From contig NW_025941627.1 in the NCBI RefSeq assembly GCF_000764305.2, positions 1-64,000 on the forward strand: 64,000 nt of DNA. Reading direction: 5' to 3'. Below, piece after piece: positions 1 through 10,976 of the stretch. A program made the translations under genes and the position numbers. This DNA comes from Hyalella azteca (Eukaryota; Arthropoda; Malacostraca; Amphipoda; Hyalellidae). Below the pieces are notes generated by a model, which ran no database searches, was not told the origin of the DNA, and saw nothing but the letters and a program-made list of their open reading frames with translations. Positions within the stretch are counted from its first letter, which is position 1; the number at the start of each line of letters is the position of its first letter.

Positions 1-145
1 GTGTGTGTTTTATGTGGGATCAATGAGGCTGTGTGTGTGTGTGTGTGTTTTGTATGGGATTAATGAGGCTGTGTGTGGATTTTATATGGGATTAATGAGG
101 CTGTGTGTGTTCTGTTTTGGATTAATGAGACTGTGTATGTGTTCT
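1..145. repeat. TG-rich tandem repeat
   Basis: About four imperfect copies of a unit containing a (TG)n run followed by GGGATTAATGAGGCTG. Spacing varies with the TG run length. Related words (GTGGGATTTATTAGACT, GTGGGATTTACTAAACC) recur at about 930-980, so the array may once have been longer. No coding potential is seen. Confidence 0.85.
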
Positions 146-1330
146 ATATGACGCACGGAAGTCATTCACTTTACTGTCATTAATATGTAATCACACTTAC
201 GGCCTAGCCAGCCTATCTGCAGTTCGATATCATTTTATATAATTAGTGTTTATGCGATTCTATTTGTACGGCAATTAGTTCGATGTTTTGTTGAACGAGT
301 TTTAATTTATGAACGAAATTCTTGTTTTGTTACAGAGCAGAGCAGAGTCACTCTCGTCGCTTGTGACGATGTCTCAATCTCGTCGCTTTGCGTTTGACCA
401 TCGATTTTTGGAAAGTCAACAATTTTCTCAAAACAGACAAGTATTCCAATGCCGAATAATGAAAGTGTGGTTAACTAGACTCCAAACTGAGCTATAAGTG
501 CATTGAAAAGCTAGGCTTAACTTAAGTATTTCCGTAAATTCCTTGGACTGATCAATTAATTAAGGACGAGTATACTATACTTTTGGTATTTATAATGTTC
601 AGTACGAATTCAATGTCCCCTTTGTTAGAAAATGTGTGGATTTATTTGTAATACTTAATATGATTATTTGATCTTGATTTACTGATTTGTATATGTGTGT
701 TGAAGTCTTGCAACATTCATTTATTAGCGTTACGTTGTTATCCCTGTAGTTATCAGAGCGGAGTGAGCCTCTTGTTGCTCACGTCTTCCGCCAGGGCGTT
801 TCTCGCCATCAGTTACATTCTACGATATATATAGTGGCACTCTCGCCACCAGTTACATTGGACGAAATGTATAGTGGCATTCATGAGAAGACAGCGCGTA
901 TTGTACGTGAATTCAAGGCATTTTTATTCCATGTGGGATTTATTAGACTTTCTGTTTTGTGTGGGATTTACTAAACCAAATTTATGTTATATATGGCATT
1001 AATTATTCTAATAAACACGTGGTTATATTTGCCACTCTTGTTTCATTCACCATAGTCGCCAGAGACTCGGCGCCTGAATCGTGCTAGGGACCATGAGATG
1101 AGATGGTCACGGTCGTAATCCCAGTTAAAATTTAGGGCAGGGAATAGAGCAGGCCGTCGCCGGCTGCAGAGCCGGCGTAGAGACGCGGCAGAGCAGCGAT
1201 AGAGCAGAAATGTCCGCTTTAAAGACGATATCGCCAGCCGCGTATCAGCGCTAATTAGCTTCTGAGTACCTGCCCAGGTGTGCTCTGCCCTGCCGTCACG
1301 CAGCCCTTACTGAGCACCGCCTGCTCAAAC
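146..1330. other. No gene seen; short direct repeat
   Basis: I see no convincing coding exon here. At 801-879 a block of about 40 bp containing CTCGCCAYCAGTTACATT and ATAGTGGCA occurs twice in direct orientation. The stretch 1130-1330 is GC-richer and purine-rich, with repeated GCAGAG words. A 62-codon ORF at 309-497 has no recognisable similarity or splice context and is probably chance. Confidence 0.5.
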
Positions 1331-1331
1331 C

Positions 1332-1332
1332 N
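1332..1332. other. Single N at a probable contig or gap join
   Basis: A lone N lies a few bases before a tandem array begins. Two other single Ns (4417, 54991) also sit at sequence discontinuities, so I read it as a scaffolding or gap-closing scar. Confidence 0.6.
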
Positions 1333-1338
1333 TCTCCC

Positions 1339-1550
1339 TAATTGTGAACTATATTACACGCTGTACTCGCTAATTGTGAACTATATTACGAGCTGTACTC
1401 ACTAATTGTGAACAATATAGAGAGCTGTACTCACTAATTGTGAACTATATTACGATCTGTACTCACCAATTGTGAACTATATTATGAGCTGTACTCACTA
1501 ATTGTGAACAATATTACGAGCTGTACTCACTAAATGCGAATAATATTAGC
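1339..1550. repeat. 32-bp minisatellite, about 6.5 copies
   Basis: The unit is 32 bp with the core TAATTGTGAACTATATTACG followed by AGCTGTACTCAC. Six full copies and one decaying copy can be read, with a few substitutions each (ACTATATT/ACAATATT, ACGAG/ACGAT/ATGAG). It is non-coding. Confidence 0.9.
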
Positions 1551-2013
1551 TACCGAATTAAGGTTCAGTTAGCGCTTCGTCTTCTCGGTCTCCAGTTTCA
1601 TTGCGGTGAACAAAGAGCGAACCTGCCGAGCCTGGTTTGGCCATTCAAACTATGCATTTAATGGAGGGCAATGAACTCAACCAACATGGAAACAGAACCT
1701 GAACCTTTGAAGATATAATTATAAGTCGAACATATATTATAATTACACGTTTATTATCACAATTGGATAAATTCATTTATTTATTTTCTGAATAATTGTA
1801 ACACTGCTATTTCAACGTGCTGAACTAAAGCGCCTCTCCCCGCGCTGTTATCTCCAGGGCCGCGATAAGATGAGGGGGCGCTGCCAGTTTAATGGAAATA
1901 ATGAATATTTCGTTGGTCACAACACATTCGTGTCTTGAAAATGCAAACAGATCAGTTAATATGTTTTTCTGTCCCAAATTGATCTGGATTTCTGTCTCCA
2001 AATGTAATTTTTG
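1551..2013. other. No gene seen
   Basis: AT-rich DNA with overlapping short ORFs on both strands at 1825-2173. These overlap each other and run into the inverted repeat of the next element, and neither resembles a known family. I treat them as chance. Confidence 0.4.
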
Positions 2014-2015
2014 TA

Positions 2016-3265
2016 GGGTAACAAGGGGCAGCGAGCCCACTGCGGGTCATGGGCCCATAGCGGGTTTCTCGCTAAGTATGGCAGATATTGGTCCGTGTTC
2101 TTTACCGCCGGTCGACAGTTTCACTGGGATGAAGTGTACGGATTTACGTCTTGCTAAGTGGTTGCGTTATTAAGTTATTTGTGAATAACTATTTTGGTCC
2201 AGATAAAAATTTTTTTGCTGCTAAATAAAAATTTTTTCGATTACTGTAGATGAAGCTTTTGAAATTACTGTGAACTATATTTTCAAAGTAATATTTATAG
2301 GGATAATTTAGAGATCAAGTTTAGACTATTAGCTTTTTAAATAAAATGTTGACGCGATATAAATTGAAATGATACCTAGTGAGGCAACGTGCCCACGCGT
2401 GTCACGGGGCAAAGCGCCCATGGTGAAGTCTTGTGTTATACATCATTAGATTTGTCTCAATGACCTTTTCAAACCATGACTAGCTTTTTGAATTACAAAT
2501 TACACTTCATATTGCATGAATTTTTGATTTGCCGCCTCTAGGCAGCAAGTTTAGATTCTAAATATGTGTATTTATGACCCCTTATCGAGTTATTGACTCT
2601 TGCCTTGCCAAAAATTGATTTCAGCCAACACCAATGAGCCAAAAGTTGATGAGTTTTTATGGTGTTGGCTGATATCACGATAAGGTACGAATTCTCTGCA
2701 CATAATATCTGGATTATGGACGAAACTGGAACGAAGTTTTTTTCTGATCAACTAAATATATTTTTTCTAGTCAAGGATACATTTTTTCATGTTTAGGACG
2801 AATTTTTTATCGCAAAGATATATTTTTCAAGTCAAGGAAATGTATTTTTATGTCAATGAAATATTTTTCATCACGTCAGTGATAGATTTTTAAGCCAAGA
2901 GTATATTTTTTTCAAGTTAGGTATACGATTTTTTGAGTTGTTAATAAATGAGTGAATGTCATATTTTTTATTACATTTTCTTATTTTTACCTGTAAAGTG
3001 TTGTTTTTTCATTTTTAAACGAAAAATATGCATTTGTGGTAAAGCCCATGGGCCCTTTACCCCAGGGGTGGGGCAATGGGCCCATTTTGACACTTTTTAC
3101 AAATAAAGTTATATTAAAAATTGAATAACATATAGGCGTCTAAAATCACATCATACATTCCTCATTAGTTGTACCTTTAAAAAAACAAAGAACCACCTCG
3201 TATCCATTAAAACTTCATCAAAAATTTAGTTTAAAAAAGGAGGGGCGCGCTGCCCCATGTTGCCC
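2016..3265. mobile_element. Non-autonomous TIR transposon with TA target duplication
   Basis: The left end (2016-2039) and the reverse complement of the right end (3242-3265) match at 20 of 24 positions: GGGYAACAWGGGGCAGCGMGCCC. Each end abuts TA (2014-2015 and 3266-3267), the duplication expected of Tc1/mariner-type and some other DDE elements. The 1250-bp interior is AT-rich, has no transposase ORF, and carries further GGGCCC/GGGGCAA words near 2385-2420 and 3030-3080. An internal imperfect inverted repeat (about 2580-2685) has CAGCCAACACCA opposite TGGTGTTGGCTG and outer CTTATCG/CGATAAG arms. The superfamily is not certain from TIR and TSD alone. Confidence 0.7.
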
Positions 3266-3424
3266 TAATAAGTTGAGGTTGTTTGCATTGCCTTGCGTGT
3301 GATCAGGCATATACCTGCTCGCTCCTCGCTGCTGGCGTCGCTTCCAGTCAGCTTTCATTAACTCTCTACTGTAGTTAAAAGTTAAGATATTGAAATACTA
3401 AGCATCAGCCACTAGTTCTGATTA

Positions 3425-4080
3425 AAGGGAGTGTATCGGTCATAAATCGAAAATTTTGACTTCTCTGGTTTTTAGGCTCATTTTAATGGTCCAAGAATTG
3501 CTCATTTACACAGCCCCAAGTCATGTGCGTGCGTTCTTTTGTTCGTTCACGACAGCCGTCGAAGCGCAAGTAAAATCTATGCCTTCAATAATCACAAATT
3601 TCTTTTTTGGAGCTCTCCTGAAAACTTGAAATTTTCTGATTGCAAACCTATCTCATCCTAAGATTTTCAAGATAAAGCATTGAGTTTCGTAGGAAAATCT
3701 ATAGAGACCGTTCGTACCATTCGTTTCGTAGGAAAATCTATAGAGATTAGTCGGTCATTTTTTCGACTTCTTTGTGGTTTTGATTATACATATATTGAAA
3801 AAAGGATGGAAGAGTCAAAATTGGAAAAAAATCAGCAAAATAAAAAAATGGACTAAAAAATCGAAAAAATGACCGGATGAACTTTAGATATGGCCTTTTC
3901 GCATCGAATTATATGCCTCTCGATGTTGCAGCTATTTGAAAATCCTTGGAGGAGATAGGTTTCTACAGTACTCTCTTTTTCAGCCGTTTTCTATGAATTT
4001 CATGTTCTCCCTCATTTTTTCAATTTACATGAACAAAAAAGTCATTGATTTCTATTTTACAGATGTGTACCAAATTTCAT
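3425..4080 (+). repeat. Dispersed repeat family, copy 1
   Basis: This matches 10187-10862 over its whole length: a start of TTAAAGGGAG then an AAATCGAAAA word, a central ...GGTCATTTTTTCGA.../...TCGAAAAAATGACC inverted pair, and an end near ATTTCATAATG. The middle can fold back on itself. A partial third copy lies on the minus strand at 19555-19643. There is no ORF, so it is probably a non-autonomous element. Confidence 0.7.
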
Positions 4081-4136
4081 AATGATCCCTCCCTAAATAA
4101 AAAGTTTTTTTTACCGACATGCTCTCTTAAGCTGAT

Positions 4137-4416
4137 TCAAAGGATCTTTGCCTCGCCCACCAACCAGCCTCGCCCACCAATCAGGACAATAGCGATGGCC
4201 ATTGACTTCAGCAAGGCTTTCGACACTGTGCCGCACGCCCAGCTCCTCTCTCACATCGCCTCCACTCCCCTCCACGCCAATATCACCCGCTGGCTAATCT
4301 GCTACATCAGAGGCAGGACAGCCAGGTGCTCTTACAATAGCTGCACCTCTTCCCCGCGTCCGGTCCTCGCTGGAGTCCCACAAGGCTCCGTCATCTCGCC
4401 CGTCCTTTTCAACTCC
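4137..4416 (+). pseudogene. LINE reverse-transcriptase fragment (Jockey-like)
   Basis: The translation gives the RT finger and palm motifs AIDFSKAFDTVPHAQLL and then GVPQGSVISPVLFNS, blocks of the APE-type non-LTR RT family. The reading stops at the single N at 4417, immediately before the expected catalytic YADD block, and what follows is unrelated sequence. The 5' side is equally truncated. The fragment is open for about 90 codons, so either it is young or the break is an assembly artefact. Confidence 0.85.
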
Positions 4417-4512
4417 NATCAAGTGAGTTGTGACATGTCAACCACCAGGAAAATATGGCAGTTTTTCAATATAAATAAGATTATTATCAAGTGAGTTGTG
4501 ACATGTCAACCA
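4417..4512. other. N plus duplicated 20-odd bp: probable misjoin
   Basis: The N at 4417 ends the RT homology. The words ATCAAGTGAGTTGTG and ACATGTCAACCA occur in that order just after it (about 4418-4442) and again about 68 bp later (about 4486-4511). A repeated contig end beside a single N is what a failed overlap merge would leave. Confidence 0.5.
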
Positions 4513-5960
4513 GAGGAAAAAATTAACAGTATAATCCAACTCCAACATTGCTGGGAGTTTTGGTCCCAAGACAAGCACGTCTCATCTGCAAGTTTGAAGC
4601 AAATGACAATTATAATACTCAATTCGTCGTACTCACCCACTAATAGATCATTTCCAAGCCCTGCCACAATCTCTGTTACCTGCAGCGCCTGAGCTGCGCT
4701 GCGAGATAAGCAGGAGGCCGCTTATCAGGCCGGGGAAGATAACGAGTGTCAGCGCCTGCAACTACGCGCCTTCTGGTGCACGTATGGAGTTTTAATTAAA
4801 GCGTCCATACCTCTAAAGCAAGTTTTGCATTGAGCTTAGTATCAATCTGAACTTTCATAGCTTCTATCACTTACACAGCCTCCTGTAGGAAATTTGTAAA
4901 ATGAGTACTATTTCTACAACGGAAGGAAATTATGGAAATGTTCGAAGAATATTCGAAATCTTGTCGGATTTTAATTAAGTTTTCTGTATTGAAGTTCGAT
5001 AAGAGGTGATATTACTTTGGGGTACCGTCAGAAATTTGGTGCCAAACGAAACTGAAATACCTAATTCGACCCTAGCACTCATTCCATTATCGATCATCTT
5101 ATGTATTAAAATTCTATTAATGAAAAATGCTAGAGATTTTTAGCAGCAAACCAAAAGGGACTCTGACGTTTGTTTCTCTCACATCCGCCGAGGCGATTTA
5201 TCTGCCGTCACAGATTTTGTTATTCAGGATAAAAATTTATGGACATTTTCGAGAATTTGAAATTCGTACATAAACGAAAATCAGAATTTCGTTTCTGTTA
5301 AGTGACTCTGAGCATCAAACTTTTAATTAGCAGCATGAGATTTTTAACTTTTATTTACACCTGGAAATGAACCATTTGTTGAAAATCTTCTGAATTTCTT
5401 GCCACAAACGCAGCTATATATTTATGGTCGTTGAGCCCCGCCACGCCGTTATCAGCGTCGCGTTTCCGTCATCCGAGATAGCGCAGCAGGAGGCTCCTGA
5501 CGCGCTGTCTTTCCGTGAACGCGTGTCAGTAAATAGTTTATTCATTTGTAAAGTTTTTGAATTTACAAGGAAGAGGTTTTAAAAGAATAGAAATGAATGA
5601 ATGAATCCTACAAGAAAGATTCACTTTATTACTTTGGTTCAGACTCGTACCAGGCAGCCTCCTCAGTACCACCTTTCGCGTCTGTTAATGCGCGAGCTAA
5701 AGATTCAAATTCTGGATGCCCGTCCTCGTCAGCAGAACTCGGCAAACGTATTACATGCGTGAGAACCAGAGCACATGATTTGTTTACATAAATAAGAGAA
5801 CTAATGTTGCCGGCGCGTGGATGCGGGTGGGGTCAGAAGGACCCACTTTGTGTCTCTGGCAACCTCATAATTTTAATAAATGATTTGCTGGAAGAATAAA
5901 ACAGTGGTACATATAGAGTATACTGGATTATGGGTTGTCAGTTTGCAGCTTTGGCGTAAA
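4513..5960. other. No gene seen
   Basis: No exon is recognisable. Two GC-richer islets at about 4680-4780 and 5430-5530 share words such as CAGCAGGAGGC and GTTATCAGCG and may be old repeat fragments. The rest is AT-rich with scattered stops in all frames. Confidence 0.4.
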
Positions 5961-5963
5961 CGT

Positions 5964-5991
5964 AAGGCCAATAATTAAAATTATTGGCCTT
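5964..5991. repeat. Perfect 12-bp hairpin
   Basis: AAGGCCAATAAT, a 4-base TAAA loop, then the exact complement. It stands alone in non-coding sequence with no adjacent gene, so I infer no terminator or regulatory role. Confidence 0.8.
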
Positions 5992-7085
5992 ATTCAGTAT
6001 TGACGGTAAAAAAATTAGTTGAATAAGCAAATTGAAATATTTAAATTCAGTAGTGTGTCATAAGGAGCATGTGAGGGGCAAGCAGTAACTGAACGGAAGA
6101 AATACTGAAACAATACACATGCTATGACAGATTGAAAGCATAAAATAGCATCAACAATAAATAACACGCAGAATTCAAGTTCAATTTCGTGATAATCAAG
6201 TTAAGGCAATGATGTGAATAATAATGTTACAAAATCCTAATTTAGCCATGCCCCTCTTATAGAATATTCTTATGAAATAAGAATTACACTGATCAACAAT
6301 AATAATAAACAAACACTTGTTTGGAATCAAATAAGTGAGAAGCAATTCACGAGAACAAGTGAACTAAAATGATGTAGAAAGTATTGAAGTGATTTGGCTA
6401 CCCTTAAGTGCAACAATACTACTACCTGACGGCAGTAACCAAGTTTGAATCGTGGAGCATAATGGATTTAACACTTAGCACTCTGAGATAAAATGAACAC
6501 ATTTTTCATTTAGAGTCTCAACTATTTACAATCTGAATAATTCGCCAACAAACGCTTACCTAAACAATCTAATGCTTACCCAAGCATTAGGTCTTCTCAG
6601 CACAAGCCACCAGTATAAAGTAGACCGCTTGTTGAAGGACACCGCGGAACTCGGGTACTAAAACCCGGATCATCTTGATATGAATTTAACATGTTGCAAA
6701 TTTGCTTTGTGGCGAAAGATCATGGTAACCCCAGTTTACACCAATAACCAATGTATTTGCTAATATGTTTTAATTGCTGCGAAAATTAGAATGAGGTTTC
6801 ATTCAATAAAACCGTGGATTTCAACTAAGTTTCTGTGACTACAGCTTTTGAGAGAATCTGGTACGATGAACTTCAAAATGTTCATCGCCATCATAAGATC
6901 TTAAAGATTTACTCAACAATGGAAAGTATTAATTGCACAGGTTGGCGCTAAAAAAAAGTCGCATGTTTAACTAGTGGGTATTTCGCTATCATGCATGCAG
7001 TGAATGGGATAGCCGTAACAGAAGATAAAACTATTTCAGGCAGACGTAGCCAAACAGAAGGGCTCTTATTCCAAGAATTGAAAAT
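5992..7085. other. No gene seen
   Basis: AT-rich sequence without coding signal. It may include the decayed 5' part of the pseudogene that follows, but no motif could be read. Confidence 0.4.
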
Positions 7086-7600
7086 GTTCAAAGACAATGT
7101 TTAGTAGATTTAAAAAAGATCTTACCTCTTCTACTTCATATCGAGTTGGGGCTTGTGAAACAGTTTGTGAAAGCATTAAGCAAAGTGGAATTGTGTTTCA
7201 ATTGTGTGTTATCTTCGTGAAAAGTTTCCTGGTCTATGCAATGCTTAGCTGAAAAAGAAAATAATACATAAGAAAACTTTAAAAAGATGAAACCTTCGTC
7301 ATACAATGGAAATAGAAAAAAAAGAATGCATAGAATTCATTTGAACTAGTGTATCAGGCTTCCCTGAGAACAAAAAAAATCCACATCCTGGTTGCTGAAT
7401 TGCTACAAAACTACAAAATTTTGGGTTACATTCCTGAGTCCAATGACTTCACTCAGATGTAGACTACTTTCCTAAAAAATATTGGAACTTTGAGTGAGGA
7501 ACAACGAGAATTTTTCCATCAAATATTTGAGAAATGAAGCGCAGATATCAAGGTTGATGGAATGTCGTGATGGCAGATTGCTGTTGTAAGTTAAAAATAG
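7086..7600 (+). pseudogene. Decayed arthropod transposon-type protein
   Basis: Short peptide islands in shifting frames resemble a protein repeated in many arthropod genomes: an island like LHIELGL-VKQFVKAL near 7130-7180, then NYKILGYIPESNDF near 7408-7450, then GTLSEEQREFFHQIF near 7488-7532. The family form, as I recall it, has LHIKLGL..NFVKAM and SEEQGERFHQDI in this order. Stops and frameshifts separate the islands, so the copy is dead. I do not name the superfamily with confidence. Confidence 0.55.
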
Positions 7601-8504
7601 AAAATTCAAATGAACACAGCCAAAAACATCACATAAATAGATTTAATGGAAAATGAAGACTTTCTATAAAGAATTATAATAACTTTGCAATGCAATACGT
7701 ATCACAACTATCCATATTTTAGCTAAATAATATTGTGAGTTTTGATTTTCCTTCATCTTAAAAAATAAAAAATAAATAAAAATAAAATAACAACTGAAAC
7801 AAATGTCACGAAAATTAATAATGGAAAATGGATGACTACTTAATATAATAAACATAATAATGCCATAGTTAACAAAATATATCATGCAAAGTCACGAGAG
7901 ATGTAAGCCATATCAACAATTCAATTACGTTATTTCAGTCTCTTCATCTATTTTTATAGTCAGCAAAGCGGAGAATAAACTTGAATAAACTTGAATTTAT
8001 CGCGTTTCGGCGGCTCAGAGAATACTTCCCAAATATGCCTATATGATCTTATAGGTTCAGGGCTACTGATAAATCATAATGAGAAACTTATTTGCAAATT
8101 AAACTCTTCAAATTAAAAAATTAAATAACTAACATGTTGTAAACTATTATAATGAATAAACTCATGAACGTCAACACTTTAATTCTTGGCTTCATCTTCG
8201 TATGCTTCACTGCTTCAACTCAAATCTGAGCTTAAGTCTTGAAAGCTGAGTCTCGTAGCTTTACTCCACTTAGGCTTTCCACGGCACCACAGTCATCTAA
8301 CCTTGGCCTTCCGCATTTTATTTCATTTGAACTCTAAACCAAAATGACAATACGAAATAACAATAAAACATAATTCTAAGCAAATATTATTGCATCATCA
8401 TCCATGATCAACTATTTTTATCTCTTACCATGTGATGTCAACCTCTTACTTCGTTGATAATTTATCAGTTGCAGCTAGATTATTATATTAATTTCAATTT
8501 ACAG
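7601..8504. other. AT-rich sequence upstream of CUB exon
   Basis: No coding exon is recognised. If the CUB gene has a signal-peptide exon nearby it should lie here or further left, but none stands out. The last bases before 8505 form a 3' splice site (TTTCAATTTACAG). Confidence 0.4.
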
Positions 8505-8760
8505 TAAACGAATGCGGCAAAACCCTCTAAATAGAGGAGATGCAATTTCGTTGTTCTCACATCCCGGGTTTGGATGCAAGGCTTTCCCCGACGGCCCGAC
8601 CTACAACTGCAGCGTCACCTTCACGTCGGCTACGCCAATGGGATTTCTCTATATTGGTTATTTTTCTGGCGCTGACGGGTCCTGCGACGGCTACACGCTG
8701 GGCCTGGAAACAAATAACTCCGGCATATTAGAAAACGCTGATTTGTGCACAAGTTTAAAG
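8505..8760 (+). CDS. CUB-domain exon of a secreted protein (frameshifted near its start)
   Basis: The exon lies between the acceptor TTTCAATTTACAG and the donor AAG|GTCAGT. From 8512 the frame reads GDAISLFSHPGFG, then C-x-FPDGPTYNCSVTF, then GYFSGADGSCDGYTLGLE. This is a CUB-like beta-sandwich pattern with four cysteines and aromatic strands, probably an extracellular binding module. The typical CUB opening (ECGKTL) is present at 8510-8527 but in a different frame, followed at once by TAA at 8528. Either a 1-2 base indel has damaged the exon or the assembly carries an error. The exon ends in phase 0, matching the exon at 9278. Upstream exons with a start codon were not found. Confidence 0.65.
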
Positions 8761-9277
8761 GTCAGTGATAGGAAGCGCTGTACCGCCTCCTCATATTACA
8801 ACAATTAAGTTATTCGAAAATTCTATATGCTCGCAATTTTAATGAAGATTTATGTGCAAGTTATTTGCCATCACATTTAGTCACGATCTTTCTGTGTAAT
8901 TACTCAACATTGGTACCAGCTGAACAATCACTCTAATTTCCATCAAAATTACTAACATTTTAAAAATAAATTATCTATTTGATCTTCGCATTTGAAAGTT
9001 AATTTCCTTAGTTCCCTGCCACTCGCACTCTATTGCAGGGCTGCATTAGTTTATACATCTTTTTTGTCTAATGTCGTTGCCACCTGCTGACTCCTCTATT
9101 ATTCTTCTTGCATTGTTGTTCCAAACAAAATCTCATTCATTATTATAAGAACTAAATAAACAAAAAATTTCTCACTTTAATGGTCTAATTTGTATTAGGA
9201 AATAAGTCACAAGAACCTATATAATCACTCTGAGCGTCAGTGTAACAATTACCTACTAATCTGGTTTTAATTTTCAG

Positions 9278-9367
9278 GGCGGTTCAATGGGTTCAGTAAC
9301 TTTCATTCTCCAAGGCACTGCGGCGGCGAAGACTTTCAAAGCGGGGTTCTCTGTTTTTACGAATTAA
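9278..9367 (+). CDS. Terminal exon of the CUB-domain protein
   Basis: It follows a clear acceptor (TTTTAATTTTCAG) and opens in phase 0, as the donor at 8760 requires. It encodes GGSMGSVTFILQGTAAAK, then TFKAGFSVFTN and stop, the last two strands of a CUB domain, so the protein ends directly after the domain. The intron is 517 bp. Partner and ligand are unknown. The nearby C-type lectin exons suggest a cluster of secreted recognition proteins. Confidence 0.65.
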   Translation, partial: GGSMGSVTFILQGTAAAKTFKAGFSVFTN

Positions 9368-10186
9368 GTGATGAGACTGTCAGCCTAGTGGCTAACCGCT
9401 GGAAAATCGGTCTTTGATGGGAGGTAGCTAAGCATGAGTGTGCGAATTAGAATTTCCTGCTGACGACATTTTGTTCCTCAGTGGGAAGTAGCTTGGAGAA
9501 TCAGGGTTTTCTGCTGTCACTGGTAATGATTGACAATAAACTCGAGCAGCGGTTTGCTATTAGGTTTTGCTTCTGATTTTGACTAAATGCGACATTTTCG
9601 AAACGTCGGCATGCTTTTACAGTGTAAGGCACGTTTTGTTTTCACGTTTAGCGGTTGTGGGCAATTTCGGGTTGCATAAAAAGTCAGGTTGAAGGCTATG
9701 TTGAGCTGCTCGCAACTCCGGGCTGTAGGCAACGTCTGGAGGCAGCAATTGTCTGCAACAGACATTCTTTGAATTGCTTATATAACCAATGAATGCCGCA
9801 TGTGCTGTAGCAAGAACGACTAATACGTGTGCTTAGCACCCTGAAGGCTCCTCGCCCCGCAAATCTTTGTGCGTTCTTAAGTGTTCTTTAATGCATGTGT
9901 TGTTTTCAGCAGCTGGAATAAGTAAGGTTGCTAATAATTGGTCAATCCTTCTGCAATTTTCGTGGATCCCATAATTGATATATTTGCCATGCATATTGGA
10001 TCGCGTCATCCAGATGGACAAATTGATCTTAATTTTCCCGGCACTCGTAGTAAGCTCTCACTGACCATTGATATTTAGTGGACTACGGGAAATCTGGAGT
10101 TTTGTTGTGTGTTTGAATGACCATCCATGTGTTGAATGCGTGTAATCAAGTTTAAAACTTTTTAAAGGATTTTGAGGGATTTGACG
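9368..10186. other. 3' flank, no further gene
   Basis: Sequence after the CUB stop codon. Short ORFs on the minus strand (9583-9765, 9833-10021) have no recognisable content. A tRNA box-A-like word (CAGCCTAGTGGCTAACC) at about 9391 lacks a convincing box B. Confidence 0.4.
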
Positions 10187-10862
10187 TTTATCGTGTTTTA
10201 AGGGGAGCTTGCACGGAGCTTGTACGTCAAAAATCGAAAATTTAGATTTTTCCGGTTTTCAAGTTCATTTCAAAGGTCAAAGAACTGCGCATTTAAAGAG
10301 ACCAAAGCACGGTGTGTACGTTCTTTTGTTTGCCGGAATCCAGTGCAAAGCTGTGGATAAAACATGTAACTGCAATGAGCACAAATTTCAGTTACTTGGC
10401 TCTTGGGATTTCAATTTTAGAAATGTATCTCTTTCTATGATTTTCAAGCTGCAGAATTGAGAGATACACCATTCGATTCGTAAAGACCTGGTCTAGCGAT
10501 AATCCGGTCACTTTTTCTGATTTTTTTTAGCTTGATTATATTTTGAAACAATGGGGGGGAGGGGCCGAAGTATAACAAATCCGAAAAATCACAAAAAAAA
10601 TTGGAAAAAGTGATAGGATGATCGCTAGATATGATCTTCACGAATTGAATGATATGTCTTTCGATGTTATAGCACATTAATCGAATGAGGATATATATTT
10701 TCACAGTCACCTCGTTCAAGTTTCACAGTACCAACAGCATCCGTTCCGTTTTCTATAAATTTCCTGTTTTCTTTCATTTTTTCAAAAAAAAATTCGCGAA
10801 CAAATAAGTCTTCGATTTCTATTTATATTTTTTAGCAAGATCCAAAAAATTATGAAATGGTA
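10187..10862 (+). repeat. Dispersed repeat family, copy 2
   Basis: Same order of blocks as 3425-4080: TTTTAAGGGGAGC start, TCAAAAATCGAAAATTT, GTACGTTCTTTTGTT, inverted GGTCACTTTTT / AAAAAGTGATA, TTTCGATGTT, TTTTCTATAAATTTC, ending near AATTATGAAATGG. Numerous substitutions and indels separate the copies, so it is an old family. Confidence 0.7.
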
Positions 10863-10865
10863 ATA

Positions 10866-10976
10866 CCAAGCACGAGTGCTGTTACTTTAGCTGTGTGAAG
10901 TGGTGATGCCACGCACGAGTGCTGTTACTTTAGCTGTGTGAAGTGGTGATGCCACGCACGAGTGCTGTTTCTACAA
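10866..10976. repeat. 43-bp tandem repeat, about 2.6 copies
   Basis: The unit contains GCACGAGTGCTGTTACTTTA and GCTGTGTGAAGTGGTGATGCC. The first two copies are nearly identical, and the third breaks after GTGCTGTT. Confidence 0.9.

Noticed and set aside
720..1110. Possible LTR: an AATAAA-type signal near 1009 and a CGCCAGAGACTCGG word that looks like a primer-binding site
   Set aside because: No second LTR, no matching terminal repeat and no gag or pol anywhere near.
5964..5991. Hairpin read as a transcription terminator
   Set aside because: The region is eukaryotic non-coding DNA with no adjacent gene, so a bacterial-type terminator reading is not warranted.
9380..9480. tRNA gene candidate from the box-A-like CAGCCTAGTGGCTAACC
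   Set aside because: No box B and no cloverleaf can be drawn.
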